From assembly GCA_003141555.1 (NCBI GenBank), contig PLMN01000005.1, forward strand, positions 62,001 through 126,000: a stretch of DNA of 64,000 nt, written 5' to 3'. Position numbers and translations under genes: made by a program. Positions within the stretch are counted from its first letter, which is position 1; the number at the start of each line of letters is the position of its first letter. Shown here one piece after another: positions 27,934 through 36,500 of this stretch. Below the pieces are notes generated by a model. That model was not told the origin of the DNA. It made no database searches and saw only the letters and a list, made by a program, of their open reading frames with translations. The DNA is from Candidatus Aminicenantota bacterium. GTDB taxonomy: Bacteria; Acidobacteriota; Aminicenantia; Aminicenantales; UBA4085.

Positions 27934-29109
27934 ATGATCGAAGGACAGGAGACCCTGACCCGAGTCGCGCGCCTGAAATACGGCATGGTCGGCGGCGGCA
28001 AGGGCGCCTTCATCGGCGACGTCCACCGCAAGGCCATCGCCATGGACGGCCAGGCCGAGCTCGCGGCCGGCTGCTTCTCCCAGTCCATGAAGACCACACT
28101 CGCCACCGGCGAATCGTGGGGCATCGCCAGGGACCGGATGTATCCGGATTTCGAGGAGATGATCGCGGCCGAGGCGCGGCGCAAGAGCGACAGGCTCGAC
28201 TTCATTCTCATCGTCACTCCGAACGACACGCACTACCGCATCGCCCGCCTCGCCCTGGAGAAAGGCTTCCACGTCGTCTGCGACAAGCCCCTGACGACGA
28301 GCTCCCGCGACGCGGAGAAGCTCGCGGCCCTGGCGGCCCGGAAAGACCGCCTGTTCTGCGTCACATACGCCTACCGCGGATATCCCATCGTCTTCCAGAT
28401 GCGGGAGATGATCGCCGCCGGGGAGCTGGGCGACATCCGCTTCGTCGCGGCCGAGTATCCCCAGGACTGGCTGGCAACCCTGGTCGAGAAGACGGGCTCG
28501 AAGCAGGCCGCCTGGCGGACAGATCCCAAGCGCGCCGGCCTCTCCAACTGCGTCGGCGACATCGGCAGCCATGTCGAGAACATGGTCGCCTACCTCACCG
28601 GCCTGGAGATCGAGACGCTCTGCGCCAGGCTCGACATCTTCGGCAAGGGCCGGACGCTCGACGACAACGCCTCGATCCTGTTGAACTACAAGGGCGGAGC
28701 GAAAGGGATGTACTGGAGCTCGCAGATCGCCGTCGGGTACGACAACGGGTTCCGCGTCCGGATCTTCGGCACCAAGGCCTCGCTCGAGTGGGCTCAGGAG
28801 GAATGCAACTACTGCAAGGTCGGCTACCTCGACAAGCCCACGGTCCGCCTGTCCCGGGGACGGGACAAGATGTATCCGTCCGCCCAGGCGCGGTCGCGGA
28901 TCCCGTCCGGGCATCCCGAGGGCTATTTCGAGGCGTTCGCCAACATCTATACGACCTATCTCACGGCCCTGGCCAAGAAGAAGGCGGGCGGGAAGCTGTC
29001 CGCGGGCGACCTCGATTTTCCGAACGCCTTGGACGGCCTCCGCGGCGTGCGGTTCATCGAAACCTGCGTCAAGAGCTCGAAAAAAGGCGCGGCCTGGGTC
29101 CAGGCCTGA
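27934..29109 (+). CDS. Gfo/Idh/MocA oxidoreductase, cytosolic
   Basis: A 391-residue protein without signal peptide. The Rossmann motif is YGMVGGGKGAFIGDVHR, and the conserved lysine motif is CDKPLTTSSRDAEKL. The C-terminal domain has GDIGSHVENMVAYLTGLEIE, which carries the usual catalytic His region. Such enzymes oxidise sugars, inositols or keto-sugars with NAD(P). It starts with AAGGAG and its own promoter, and is followed 15 bp later by a TIM-barrel isomerase-like gene also lacking a signal. The pair is the cytosolic counterpart of the exported pair at 18.8-21 kb. Confidence 0.92.
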   Translation: MIEGQETLTRVARLKYGMVGGGKGAFIGDVHRKAIAMDGQAELAAGCFSQSMKTTLATGESWGIARDRMYPDFEEMIAAEARRKSDRLDFILIVTPNDTHYRIARLALEKGFHVVCDKPLTTSSRDAEKLAALAARKDRLFCVTYAYRGYPIVFQMREMIAAGELGDIRFVAAEYPQDWLATLVEKTGSKQAAWRTDPKRAGLSNCVGDIGSHVENMVAYLTGLEIETLCARLDIFGKGRTLDDNASILLNYKGGAKGMYWSSQIAVGYDNGFRVRIFGTKASLEWAQEECNYCKVGYLDKPTVRLSRGRDKMYPSAQARSRIPSGHPEGYFEAFANIYTTYLTALAKKKAGGKLSAGDLDFPNALDGLRGVRFIETCVKSSKKGAAWVQA

Positions 29110-29124
29110 CCGAAAGAGGAAATC

Positions 29125-30114
29125 ATGAACAGACCGATCACCCTTTTCACCGGCCAATGGGCCGACCTGCCCTTCGAGGACATCTGCAAAAAAGCGAGCG
29201 GATGGGGCTACGACGGCCTGGAAATCGCCTGCTGGGGCGACCACATGGACGTCCGCAAAGCGGCGTCCGATCCGGCGTATGTCCGGAAGAAGAAGCAAAT
29301 CCTCCGGAAATACAAGCTCCAATGCTGGGCCCTCGGGACTCACCTCGCCGGGCAATGCGTCGGCGACGACTGGGACAAGCGCCTGGACGGCTTCGCCCCC
29401 GCTCCGGTCAAGGGCAAGCCCGGGAAGCTGCGCGCTTGGGCGATCGAGGAGATGAAGGCCGCGGCCCAGGCCGCCCGGGCCATGGATTGCGCCGTGGTCA
29501 CGGGATTCATGGGTTCGCCGATCTGGAAATACCTCTATTCGTTCCCGGCGACGACCGAGGAGATGGTCGAGGCGGGCTTCGACAAGATCCTCAAGCTCTG
29601 GACGCCCATCCTGGACGCCTTCGACGCGGCCGGCGTCAAGTTCGCCCTCGAAGTCCATCCGACCGAAATCGCCTTCGATTTTCACACCGCGGCCCGCCTC
29701 CTCGCCAAGTTCGGCCGGCGGCCGGCGCTCGGGTTCAACTTCGACCCGAGCCACCTGGTCTGGCAGGGTATGGAGCCCCACCTTTTCCTCCGCGAGTTCG
29801 CCGATCGGATCTATCACGTCCACATGAAGGACGCGGCCGTCACCCTCGACGGCAAGTCCGGGATTCTCGGCTCGCACCTCCCCTTCGGCGACCTGCGCCG
29901 GGGCTGGAATTTCCGATCGCTCGGGCACGGCGACGTGGACTTCGAAAAGATCATCCGCGAGCTCAACCGCATCGGCTATCCCGGCCCGCTCTCCGTGGAA
30001 TGGGAGGACAACGGCATGGACCGCGAGTTCGGGGCCGAGGAATCGCTCGACTTCGTCCAAGGAATCAATTTCTCGCCGTCCTCGGTGGAATTCGACAAGA
30101 ACATGAAGAAGTAA
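29125..30114 (+). CDS. Sugar phosphate isomerase/epimerase-like TIM-barrel protein, cytosolic
   Basis: A 329-residue AP-endonuclease-2-type barrel. Recognisable blocks are WGYDGLEIACWGDHMD near the N-terminus, KFALEVHPTEIAFD (Glu and His metal ligands), GFNFDPSHLVWQGMEP (Asp, His), YHVHMKDAA, and LSVEWEDNGMDRE (last Glu). Members isomerise or epimerise sugars and keto-sugars, and some are keto-sugar lyases or dehydratases. No signal peptide. Ribosome site GAAAGAGG precedes the ATG. Gene order with the upstream Gfo/Idh gene implies a shared substrate. Confidence 0.9.
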   Translation: MNRPITLFTGQWADLPFEDICKKASGWGYDGLEIACWGDHMDVRKAASDPAYVRKKKQILRKYKLQCWALGTHLAGQCVGDDWDKRLDGFAPAPVKGKPGKLRAWAIEEMKAAAQAARAMDCAVVTGFMGSPIWKYLYSFPATTEEMVEAGFDKILKLWTPILDAFDAAGVKFALEVHPTEIAFDFHTAARLLAKFGRRPALGFNFDPSHLVWQGMEPHLFLREFADRIYHVHMKDAAVTLDGKSGILGSHLPFGDLRRGWNFRSLGHGDVDFEKIIRELNRIGYPGPLSVEWEDNGMDREFGAEESLDFVQGINFSPSSVEFDKNMKK

Positions 30115-30124
30115 ATGATGCGGA

Positions 30125-30150
30125 AGCGGGTCCTGTCGCCGACCAGCCCC
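30125..30150 (+). repeat. Dispersed 26-bp intergenic repeat, copy 2
   Basis: Identical over 26 bp to the reverse complement of 15629-15654; the core is GCGGGTCCTGTCGCCGA. It lies in the gap between the TIM-barrel gene and the next Gfo/Idh gene. Confidence 0.7.
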
Positions 30151-30202
30151 ACCGGCCTCCGGAAAAAGGGGACAATCATAATCATGTCACCAGGAAATGC
30201 CG

Positions 30203-31612
30203 ATGAACGATAACGACCGCCGCGAATATCCCCTCTCCCGCCGCGGGTTCATCAAGACGACCGCCGCGGCCGCAGCCGGCCTGGCCGCCCTAGCCGGCCC
30301 GACCGGCGCAAACGCCGGGCAGGCCGCGGCGCCGGCGGCCTCGCAGGCCCCCCCAGCCGGCGCGCCGATCCCGGCGGCCAAGCCCTCGCCCGACGATCTG
30401 CGCGTGGCCCTCGTCGGCGCGGGCGAGCAGGGCCGCGTCCTCCTCGAGTCCTGCCTGCGCATCCCGGGGATCCGGATCGCGGCCGTGTGCGACATCTGGG
30501 AATACAGCCGCCAATACGCCTCCGGCTATCTCCGGAAATACGGCCACAATCCGGCCGTCTACGAGGACTTCCGGGATATGCTGGCCAAGGAGAAAAGCCT
30601 CGCCGCGCTGATCGTCGCCACGCCCGACTGGATGCACGCCGAGCACGCGAACGCGGGGCTCGAGGCGGGGCTCCACGTCTACTGCGAAAAGGAGATGTCG
30701 AACTCGCTCGACAAGGCCCGGACCATGGTCGAGACGCAGCGGCGGACGGGCAAGCTCCTCCAGATCGGCCACCAGCGGCGGAGCAATCCCCGCTACATCC
30801 ACGCCATCGACCGGCTTATCCGGGAGAAAAAGCTCCTCGGCCGGGTGAACCTGGCCTACGCCCAATGGAACCGGTCCAAGGCCGACATGCTCGGCTGGCC
30901 CAAGAATTACGCCCTGCCCCAGGACCGGCTCCAGAAATACGGCTACGAATCCATGGTCGAATTCCGGAATTGGCGCTGGTATCGGAAGTTCGGGGGCGGG
31001 CCGATCGTCGACCTGGGCTCGCACCAGATCGACCTCTTCGGCTGGCTTTTCGGCGTGAACCCGAGTACGGTCGTCGCGAGCGGCGGCGTCGATTACTACA
31101 AGAACCGCGAGTGGTACGACAACGTCATGGCCATCTACGAGTTCGAGACCGCCGAGGGCACGGCCCGGGCTTTTTATCAGGTTCAGACCACCACCAAGAA
31201 CGGCGGCTTCTACGAGACGTTCATGGGCGACGACGGCGCGCTCCAGATCTCCGAGGTCGCGACGCGCGGCAACTGGGCGATGCGCGAGGCTCACGCCCCG
31301 GAGTGGGACTCGCTCGTGAAGGACGGCCTGCTCCTTTCCGAGGCGCCCGCGATCCAGAAAATCGACACCCGGAACGTCTTCGTCGACGTCCGGGTGACCG
31401 CCGAGGCCGGCCGCTGGCCGATCCCGGTGGACCTGGCCAAGCCCGCCCACCAGCCGCACCTCGAGAACTTCTTCAGCGCCGTCAGGCTCGGCACGCCCCT
31501 GAGCTGCCCGGCTTCGCTGGCTTACGAAAGCGCGGTCGCCGTCTTGAAGGTCAACGAGGCGGTCCGAACGCGCAGCCTCATCCGCTTCCGGCCGGAGCAG
31601 TTCAAGGCATGA
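30203..31612 (+). CDS. Tat-exported Gfo/Idh/MocA oxidoreductase linked to a cytochrome module
   Basis: A protein of about 469 residues with a Tat signal (SRRGFIKTTAAAAAGLAAL) and an Ala/Pro-rich linker. Its Rossmann motif is VALVGAGEQGRV. The lysine motif is varied to CEKEMSNS (usual EKP). The C-terminal domain includes KFGGGPIVDLGSHQIDLFGWLFG. ATG 30203 has AGGAA about 6 bp upstream; another ATG two codons earlier is too close to that site. Its stop overlaps the heptaheme cytochrome start by 4 bp, so electrons from its extracytoplasmic substrate might enter that cytochrome (inference). Confidence 0.9.
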   Translation: MNDNDRREYPLSRRGFIKTTAAAAAGLAALAGPTGANAGQAAAPAASQAPPAGAPIPAAKPSPDDLRVALVGAGEQGRVLLESCLRIPGIRIAAVCDIWEYSRQYASGYLRKYGHNPAVYEDFRDMLAKEKSLAALIVATPDWMHAEHANAGLEAGLHVYCEKEMSNSLDKARTMVETQRRTGKLLQIGHQRRSNPRYIHAIDRLIREKKLLGRVNLAYAQWNRSKADMLGWPKNYALPQDRLQKYGYESMVEFRNWRWYRKFGGGPIVDLGSHQIDLFGWLFGVNPSTVVASGGVDYYKNREWYDNVMAIYEFETAEGTARAFYQVQTTTKNGGFYETFMGDDGALQISEVATRGNWAMREAHAPEWDSLVKDGLLLSEAPAIQKIDTRNVFVDVRVTAEAGRWPIPVDLAKPAHQPHLENFFSAVRLGTPLSCPASLAYESAVAVLKVNEAVRTRSLIRFRPEQFKA

Positions 31613-33978
31613 ATATGTTTAGCCGTCGCTGCGGGTCCTGTCGCCGATCGGGCGCCGGGGCGCCCGATCGGCGCCACCCGCGACTCCGGCTCGCGGTGCA
31701 ATTGGTTGCAAGTCTGCTTGCGATCACGCTCACGGCAAGCTCTTCGTCCGACACCCAGAAGTGGGCGGGGAGCCGGATCTCGCCCGTGCATCAGATCCCG
31801 CTCAAGGACGAGCTCAACCAGCCGATCGTCCCGACGGAATCGAACCCGCTCCCCTTCTCCGCGCGCTATACCTGCGCCCCCTGCCACCATTACGACGTCA
31901 TCAAGAAGGGCCTCCACTTCGCCGGCCCCGCATCGGGCGCGGGCGGCCGCCCCGGCGAGCCCTGGATCTGGCTGGACGAGCGGACGGGAACGCAGATTCC
32001 CGTGTCCGCTCATCCTTGGAAAGGCGTCTGGGATCCGGCCCGGCTCGGTCTTTCGGACTGGGACCTCACCCTCCTCTTCGGCCGCCACATGCCGGGCGGC
32101 GGCGCGGCCGAGCCGTCCGACAAGGACATGACCCCCGGATCGCGGTGGGGCGTTTCGGGAAAGATCGAGATCAACTGCCTCGGCTGCCACAACGCCTCGC
32201 GGCGCCAGAATCCGAGCGAGTGGGCGAAACAGGTGCTCCGCGAGAATTTTCGCTGGGCGGCGACGGCAGCCGCCGGCTTGGGAGAGGTCGGGGGCATATC
32301 CTCCCGGCTCCGGCCGACCTGGGACGTCTTCGACGGCCCCAACCCCGACGACAGCGAATGGGCCGTGGCCCCCTCCGTCAAGTACGATCGGACGCTCTTC
32401 GACTCCAAGCACCGGGCGTTCCTGGACATCGCCTACAAACCTGACGACGCCCGCTGCCTGGCCTGCCACTCGACCGCGCCCGTCGCCCAGCGCAAGTTCG
32501 AGGCCGAAGACGACGTCCATTCGGCGGCCGGGATCAAATGCGTAAGCTGCCACCGCCACGACGTCAGCCACGCCATGGTCCGCGGCTACGAGGGCGAAGC
32601 CGCGGACGACCCGGCGCTCCTCTCGGAGGACTTCACCTGCAAGGCCTGCCACCTGGGCGGCGTTTCGAGCAAGGGCGAAAAGATTCCGGCGGGGCGCCTG
32701 GGGGCGCCTTACCCCCTGCACAAAGGCATCCCCGCCGCCCACTTCGACCGGCTGGCCTGCACGGTCTGCCATTCCGGGCCGGCGCCGGCGAAGGAGACGA
32801 CCCGGGTCCGGACCTCGCGGGCCAACCGCCTGGGCATTTTCGGCGTGGCCGATTGGGCCACGCCCCTGCCCGCGATCCAGGAACCCGTCTACCTCCGGGA
32901 CAAGAACAACCGGCTGACCCCAAACCGCATGATGTGGCCCGCCTTCTGGGGAGAAACGAAGGACGGGAAAGTCTCCCCCCTGGCGCCCGACAAAGTTCTC
33001 ACCGCGGCGGGAGACATCCTTTTCCCGGAGAAGGCTGCGACGCGCGTCCTGGCCGCGCTCCTCAACGTCGCCGACCTCGAGGGAACGCCCATCCTGGTCA
33101 TCGGTGAGACGGCCTTCGAGATGAACGTCGACGGAGGGCTTACCGCGTCGCCCTATGACGGCGAAAAAATCGGGGGCGAGCCCATCTGGGCGGTCCGCAA
33201 GGACGGTAAATTCTCGGCCCTCCTGCCGACGTTCGACCCAGCCAACGCCGAAACCTCGGCTGACCCGGAAGCGCGAATCCAGAAGATCCTCGAAGCCCTG
33301 AATGCGGCCGAAGGCGCCCCGGGAAAAGCGGGGATCCAGGTCAAGGGCTACCTCTACCGGCTCGTCGATAACGCCCTGGACAAGTCGGAGAAGAAGGAGG
33401 CGGCGGATGCCGCGCCCCGATTCGGCTGGCTCAAGGACGGAGGGCTGATGCCGTTCATCCCGGAGCCCGAGCGCAAAGCGATCTCCGCCCTGGCGGGCTC
33501 GGACCAGACCCTGACGGAAGACCAGGTCTCCGGCGTCCTGAAGGCGCTCGGCCGAGCCGATCACGTCTACGTCTCCGGCGGCGTCCTGTTCCGGCTGAAC
33601 GACAAGGGCGCCCTCGCCGCGGAGACGAACGCCGCCGCCGACCCCGTGGCCTGGCCGTTGGCCCACCAGGTCCGGCCGGCGCGGCAGGCCCTGGGCGTCA
33701 ACGGCTGCACGGACTGCCATAGCCCGACCTCGAATTTCTTCTTCGGCCGGGTTCGGGGCGCGGGGCCGCTCAAAACGGAGACGGTCACGACGCGGTCAGC
33801 TTCCTCAACCATGGGCCTGGTCAAGCCCTACCAGCTCCTCTTCGGCCTGACGTTCACCGCCCGCCCGGCCTTCAAGATGTTCCTGGCCGCCGCCGCCGCC
33901 CTTATCGGCGCGCTCCTGCTCATCGCCGGCCTGGTCGCCCTGGGAAGATTCGCGGGCCTGATCGAGAAGAGGAGCTAG
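31609..33978 (+). CDS. Heptaheme c-type cytochrome with C-terminal membrane anchor
   Basis: A 789-residue protein with seven CxxCH heme-binding motifs: CAPCH, CLGCH, CLACH, CVSCH, CKACH, CTVCH and CTDCH. A hydrophobic segment near residues 28-45 could be a signal. A C-terminal helix (FLAAAAALIGALLLIAGLVAL) anchors it to the membrane. The heme domain should face the periplasm. ATG 31609 overlaps the preceding stop, but its first codons contain a dispersed repeat and a strong hairpin, so an in-frame GTG at 31696 is an alternative start. It is followed by a membrane cytochrome-b-like gene and apbE. Confidence 0.85.
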   Translation: MNMFSRRCGSCRRSGAGAPDRRHPRLRLAVQLVASLLAITLTASSSSDTQKWAGSRISPVHQIPLKDELNQPIVPTESNPLPFSARYTCAPCHHYDVIKKGLHFAGPASGAGGRPGEPWIWLDERTGTQIPVSAHPWKGVWDPARLGLSDWDLTLLFGRHMPGGGAAEPSDKDMTPGSRWGVSGKIEINCLGCHNASRRQNPSEWAKQVLRENFRWAATAAAGLGEVGGISSRLRPTWDVFDGPNPDDSEWAVAPSVKYDRTLFDSKHRAFLDIAYKPDDARCLACHSTAPVAQRKFEAEDDVHSAAGIKCVSCHRHDVSHAMVRGYEGEAADDPALLSEDFTCKACHLGGVSSKGEKIPAGRLGAPYPLHKGIPAAHFDRLACTVCHSGPAPAKETTRVRTSRANRLGIFGVADWATPLPAIQEPVYLRDKNNRLTPNRMMWPAFWGETKDGKVSPLAPDKVLTAAGDILFPEKAATRVLAALLNVADLEGTPILVIGETAFEMNVDGGLTASPYDGEKIGGEPIWAVRKDGKFSALLPTFDPANAETSADPEARIQKILEALNAAEGAPGKAGIQVKGYLYRLVDNALDKSEKKEAADAAPRFGWLKDGGLMPFIPEPERKAISALAGSDQTLTEDQVSGVLKALGRADHVYVSGGVLFRLNDKGALAAETNAAADPVAWPLAHQVRPARQALGVNGCTDCHSPTSNFFFGRVRGAGPLKTETVTTRSASSTMGLVKPYQLLFGLTFTARPAFKMFLAAAAALIGALLLIAGLVALGRFAGLIEKRS
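31642..31673. repeat. Strong hairpin next to repeat copy 3
   Basis: A perfect 14-bp inverted repeat (CGCCGATCGGGCGC and its complement) with a 4-base loop immediately follows the third copy (17-bp core, 31631-31647) of the dispersed repeat. It falls inside the nominal first codons of the cytochrome gene and may be an inter-gene processing or attenuation hairpin. Confidence 0.6.
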
Positions 33979-33983
33979 GGGCC

Positions 33984-34670
33984 ATGCTGTTCATCGTCAT
34001 CACCGCGGCGACGCTCCTCGGGGTCATCTTCATCCGGACGAGGCTCCGCTATGCGGAAGCGAGCGCAGCCGGAACAAACGGGACGGAAACGACGGCGCCG
34101 CCTCTCACGTACGGCCGATGGCTCTCCGCCCGGGTGAAAGCGCTTGCCGCGCGCGACACCTGGAAGAAAGCCTGGAAGGCCCTGGTCGCCTGGGCGACGG
34201 CCCATTACCCGGGCTGGACAAAATGGATCTTCGCCGCCTTCGGCGCGAGCCTGGCCTATCTGGCCGCGAGCGGGATTTTCTACGCCGTGTTCATTCCCCG
34301 GGGAATGTCCGGCTTTCCCCTCCTCGGCCACATGGCCTTCGGCGGGCTTTTCGCCGCGGCTCTGGCCGGCCTGCTGTTGTGGCGTGGACGAGCCTATGCC
34401 TCGGGCAGAGGAAGCGCCGGGTCCGTCTCAGGATCGGCCTGCCCCGTCTTCAGGAACCTATCCAAGGACACGCTTCGAGCCGCCCTCTTCTGGGCGATCG
34501 CCGCCTGCGGGTTCGTCCTGATCACGACCGCGCTCGGGTCCATGTTGCCCCTTTTCGCGTTCGACGCCCAGCGGACGCTCATCGGCATCCATCGTTATGC
34601 GGCCTTGGGCATCGTCCTGGGCGCGATCGTCTTCGCCGACCTCACGTTTATCCCCCCGCCGAAAACATGA
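33984..34670 (+). CDS. Membrane protein, cytochrome b-like
   Basis: A 228-residue protein with about four transmembrane helices: N-terminal helix (LFIVITAATLLGVIFI), WIFAAFGASLAYLAASGIFY, LLGHMAFGGLFAAALAGLLLW and two C-terminal helices ending IHRYAALGIVLGAIVFADL. Histidines within helices (GHMAFGG, GIHRYAALG) are suited to heme b ligation, as in quinone-interacting cytochrome b subunits. It starts 5 bp after the heptaheme gene and overlaps apbE by 4 bp. Probable role: quinone link for the periplasmic cytochrome. Assignment rests on context and histidines, not on a recognised family. Confidence 0.65.
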   Translation: MLFIVITAATLLGVIFIRTRLRYAEASAAGTNGTETTAPPLTYGRWLSARVKALAARDTWKKAWKALVAWATAHYPGWTKWIFAAFGASLAYLAASGIFYAVFIPRGMSGFPLLGHMAFGGLFAAALAGLLLWRGRAYASGRGSAGSVSGSACPVFRNLSKDTLRAALFWAIAACGFVLITTALGSMLPLFAFDAQRTLIGIHRYAALGIVLGAIVFADLTFIPPPKT

Positions 34671-35563
34671 CCTCTCCCTCCGTGCCCCGGTTCTCGCACC
34701 AGGCGATGGGGACTTTTTACGAGATTTTCATCGCCGGGGAGGACGAAGCCTATTCCGGCCAGGCCGCCCGGGCGGCTTTCGGCGAAATCGACCGGCTCGA
34801 AGGCTTCCTCAGCCGCTTCGATCCGGCGAGCGAGATCGCCCGGCTCAGCCGTCTGGGCCCCGGGGAATCGCTCCCCATCGGCCTGGAGACGTACGAATGC
34901 CTGTCCCTCGCCGAGCGAGTCCGCGCGGCGACCGCCGGGGCCTTCGACGTCAACTGGCGTCGGCCTGCGCCGTCCGGATCCCCGCTCGAGCTCATTCAGA
35001 CCGGGACGGGGTTCGCGGCGCGCGCCCGCGAATCGCCGGACAAATTCTTGCGGCCTTTGGACCTCGACCTCGGGGCGATCGGCAAAGGCTACGCCCTAGA
35101 CCGGGCCCTCGAAATCCTCGGCGAATGGAGCATCGAAAACGCCCTGATTCATGGCGGAACGAGCACGGCGATCGCCGTGGGAGGGCCCGGGCTCGAAACC
35201 GGGGCCGGGCGCGGACCATCTCCCCAAGGCTCGCTCCCGGACGGCTGGCCCGTCGGCGTGGGCGGCGGCTGGCCGGTCGAAAACGCACCGCGCGAGATCG
35301 TTCTGACCGGCCGCCGGGCGCTGAGCGGATCCGGGACCGAGGTCAAGGGCCGCCATATTCTCGACCCGCGGACCGGAGAGCCGGCCGCCGGACATCTCGC
35401 CGCCTGGGCGCTCACCGGATCGGCCGCGGAAGCCGATGCCCTCTCGACCGCGTTCATGGTGATGGACACCGCGGCCGTCGAGGAATTCTGCCTCCGCCGC
35501 CCGGACGTCTGGGCCCTGGTGATCAAAGCCTACGGCGACGTCCGCATCTTCGGAAATCGGTGA
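34667..35563 (+). CDS. apbE: ApbE, FAD:protein FMN transferase
   Basis: A 298-residue ApbE-family protein. Motifs are LDLGAIGKGYALDRA, the ALIHGGTSTAIAVG glycine-rich block, GRHILDPRTGEPA, and EADALSTAFMVMD (metal-binding Asp and Thr/Ser). The enzyme transfers FMN from FAD to a Ser/Thr of target proteins carrying an FMN-binding domain. No signal peptide or lipobox is seen, so it may act in the cytoplasm, unlike many ApbE lipoproteins. No obvious flavinylation motif is present in its neighbours, so the target lies elsewhere or is atypical. The stop codon lies inside the left end of the adjacent MITE-like element. Confidence 0.9.
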   Translation: MTSPSVPRFSHQAMGTFYEIFIAGEDEAYSGQAARAAFGEIDRLEGFLSRFDPASEIARLSRLGPGESLPIGLETYECLSLAERVRAATAGAFDVNWRRPAPSGSPLELIQTGTGFAARARESPDKFLRPLDLDLGAIGKGYALDRALEILGEWSIENALIHGGTSTAIAVGGPGLETGAGRGPSPQGSLPDGWPVGVGGGWPVENAPREIVLTGRRALSGSGTEVKGRHILDPRTGEPAAGHLAAWALTGSAAEADALSTAFMVMDTAAVEEFCLRRPDVWALVIKAYGDVRIFGNR

Positions 35564-35706
35564 CAGTAACCTGATTTCCGAATTTATTTTGTGAAAAGAC
35601 AACGCTATACACTAATTTTAACAAGTGCGAAAAATTGCGAGTTTCGTTTTTTCTTTTCCATTCAATCACATAGAAATTGAAATGCGGAAATCAGGTTACT
35701 GTCACC
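35559..35706. mobile_element. 148-bp MITE-like element
   Basis: Perfect 22-bp terminal inverted repeats (beginning GGTGACAGTAACCTGATT) at 35559-35580 and 35685-35706 enclose about 104 bp of AT-rich, non-coding DNA. A 13-bp tandem duplication (GTCACCAATTGAT) starts in the right end (35701-35726). No transposase is inside, so it would be mobilised in trans, possibly by a RAYT-type enzyme. Its left end supplies the apbE stop codon. Confidence 0.7.
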
Positions 35707-35810
35707 AATTGATGTCACCAATTGATAGGCGCTTGCCCAAAGCCGGGCCAATCGTTATATTAGAGTGGCCCCCGCGGCTCATCGTCAATCCAACGGAGAA
35801 GGAGTTCGGT

Positions 35811-36500
35811 ATGGCCAAGAGAACATGGATGGGCGCCGTCGCGCTGCTCGTTTTGGCCCTGGCGGGAACGGCCGCCACGGCCTTTTCGCAATCCCAGGAC
35901 CCCAATAAAGAAGAGCTGAAGCTCCAACTGCCCAAGCCGATGTTCATCGGCACGCCCCGGAACATCCGCACCCCGAACCTGGAAGCCGTCACGGGCAAGC
36001 CCCGCGGCCCGTTCTACGCCCCGAAAGGCACGAAGCTCGTCTCGACCCGCAAGCCCGTGCTTTCGAGCGACATGCAGCCCGTCATCGGCGAGCCGAAATT
36101 CGTCACGGACGGCGAAAAATCGGGCGAGGACGGCTACTTCGTCGAGCTCGGGCCCGGTCCGCAGTGGGTCCAGATCGACCTCCAGGGCGAATTCAACCTG
36201 GCCGCGATCCTGGTCTGGCACTACCACGCCCAGGCGCGCGTCTACCGGGACGTCGTGATCCAGATCTCGGACGACAAGGACTTCGTGGCCGGGGTGACGA
36301 CGGTCTTCAACAACGACCGCGACAACACGTCCGGCCTCGGCCTCGGCAAGGACAAGGAATACATCGAAACCAACGAAGGCCGGCTCGTCGACGCCAAGGG
36401 GATCAAGGGCCGCTACGTCCGCCTTTACAGCAACGGGAACACGTCGAACGACATGAACCACTACGTCGAGGTGGAGGTCTACGGAACGCCGGCCAAATGA
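35811..36500 (+). CDS. Secreted discoidin-like (F5/8 type C-like) carbohydrate-binding protein
   Basis: A 229-residue protein with signal peptide (about 1-27). After a linker rich in Pro/Lys, the sequence KFVTDGEKSGEDGYFVELG, WVQIDLQGEFNLAAILVWHY and YVRLYSNGN matches galactose-binding/discoidin-like beta-sandwich modules, which bind sugars on cell surfaces or polymers. ATG 35811 has GGAGAAGGAG 6 bp upstream. It overlaps the following membrane glycosyltransferase gene by 4 bp (ATGA), implying coordinated expression. Ligand unknown. Confidence 0.75.
   Translation: MAKRTWMGAVALLVLALAGTAATAFSQSQDPNKEELKLQLPKPMFIGTPRNIRTPNLEAVTGKPRGPFYAPKGTKLVSTRKPVLSSDMQPVIGEPKFVTDGEKSGEDGYFVELGPGPQWVQIDLQGEFNLAAILVWHYHAQARVYRDVVIQISDDKDFVAGVTTVFNNDRDNTSGLGLGKDKEYIETNEGRLVDAKGIKGRYVRLYSNGNTSNDMNHYVEVEVYGTPAK

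Noticed and set aside
30487-31608. N-terminal extension of the cytochrome frame
   Set aside because: These residues are an out-of-frame reading of the Gfo/Idh gene. Heme motifs and the plausible signal all lie after 31609.
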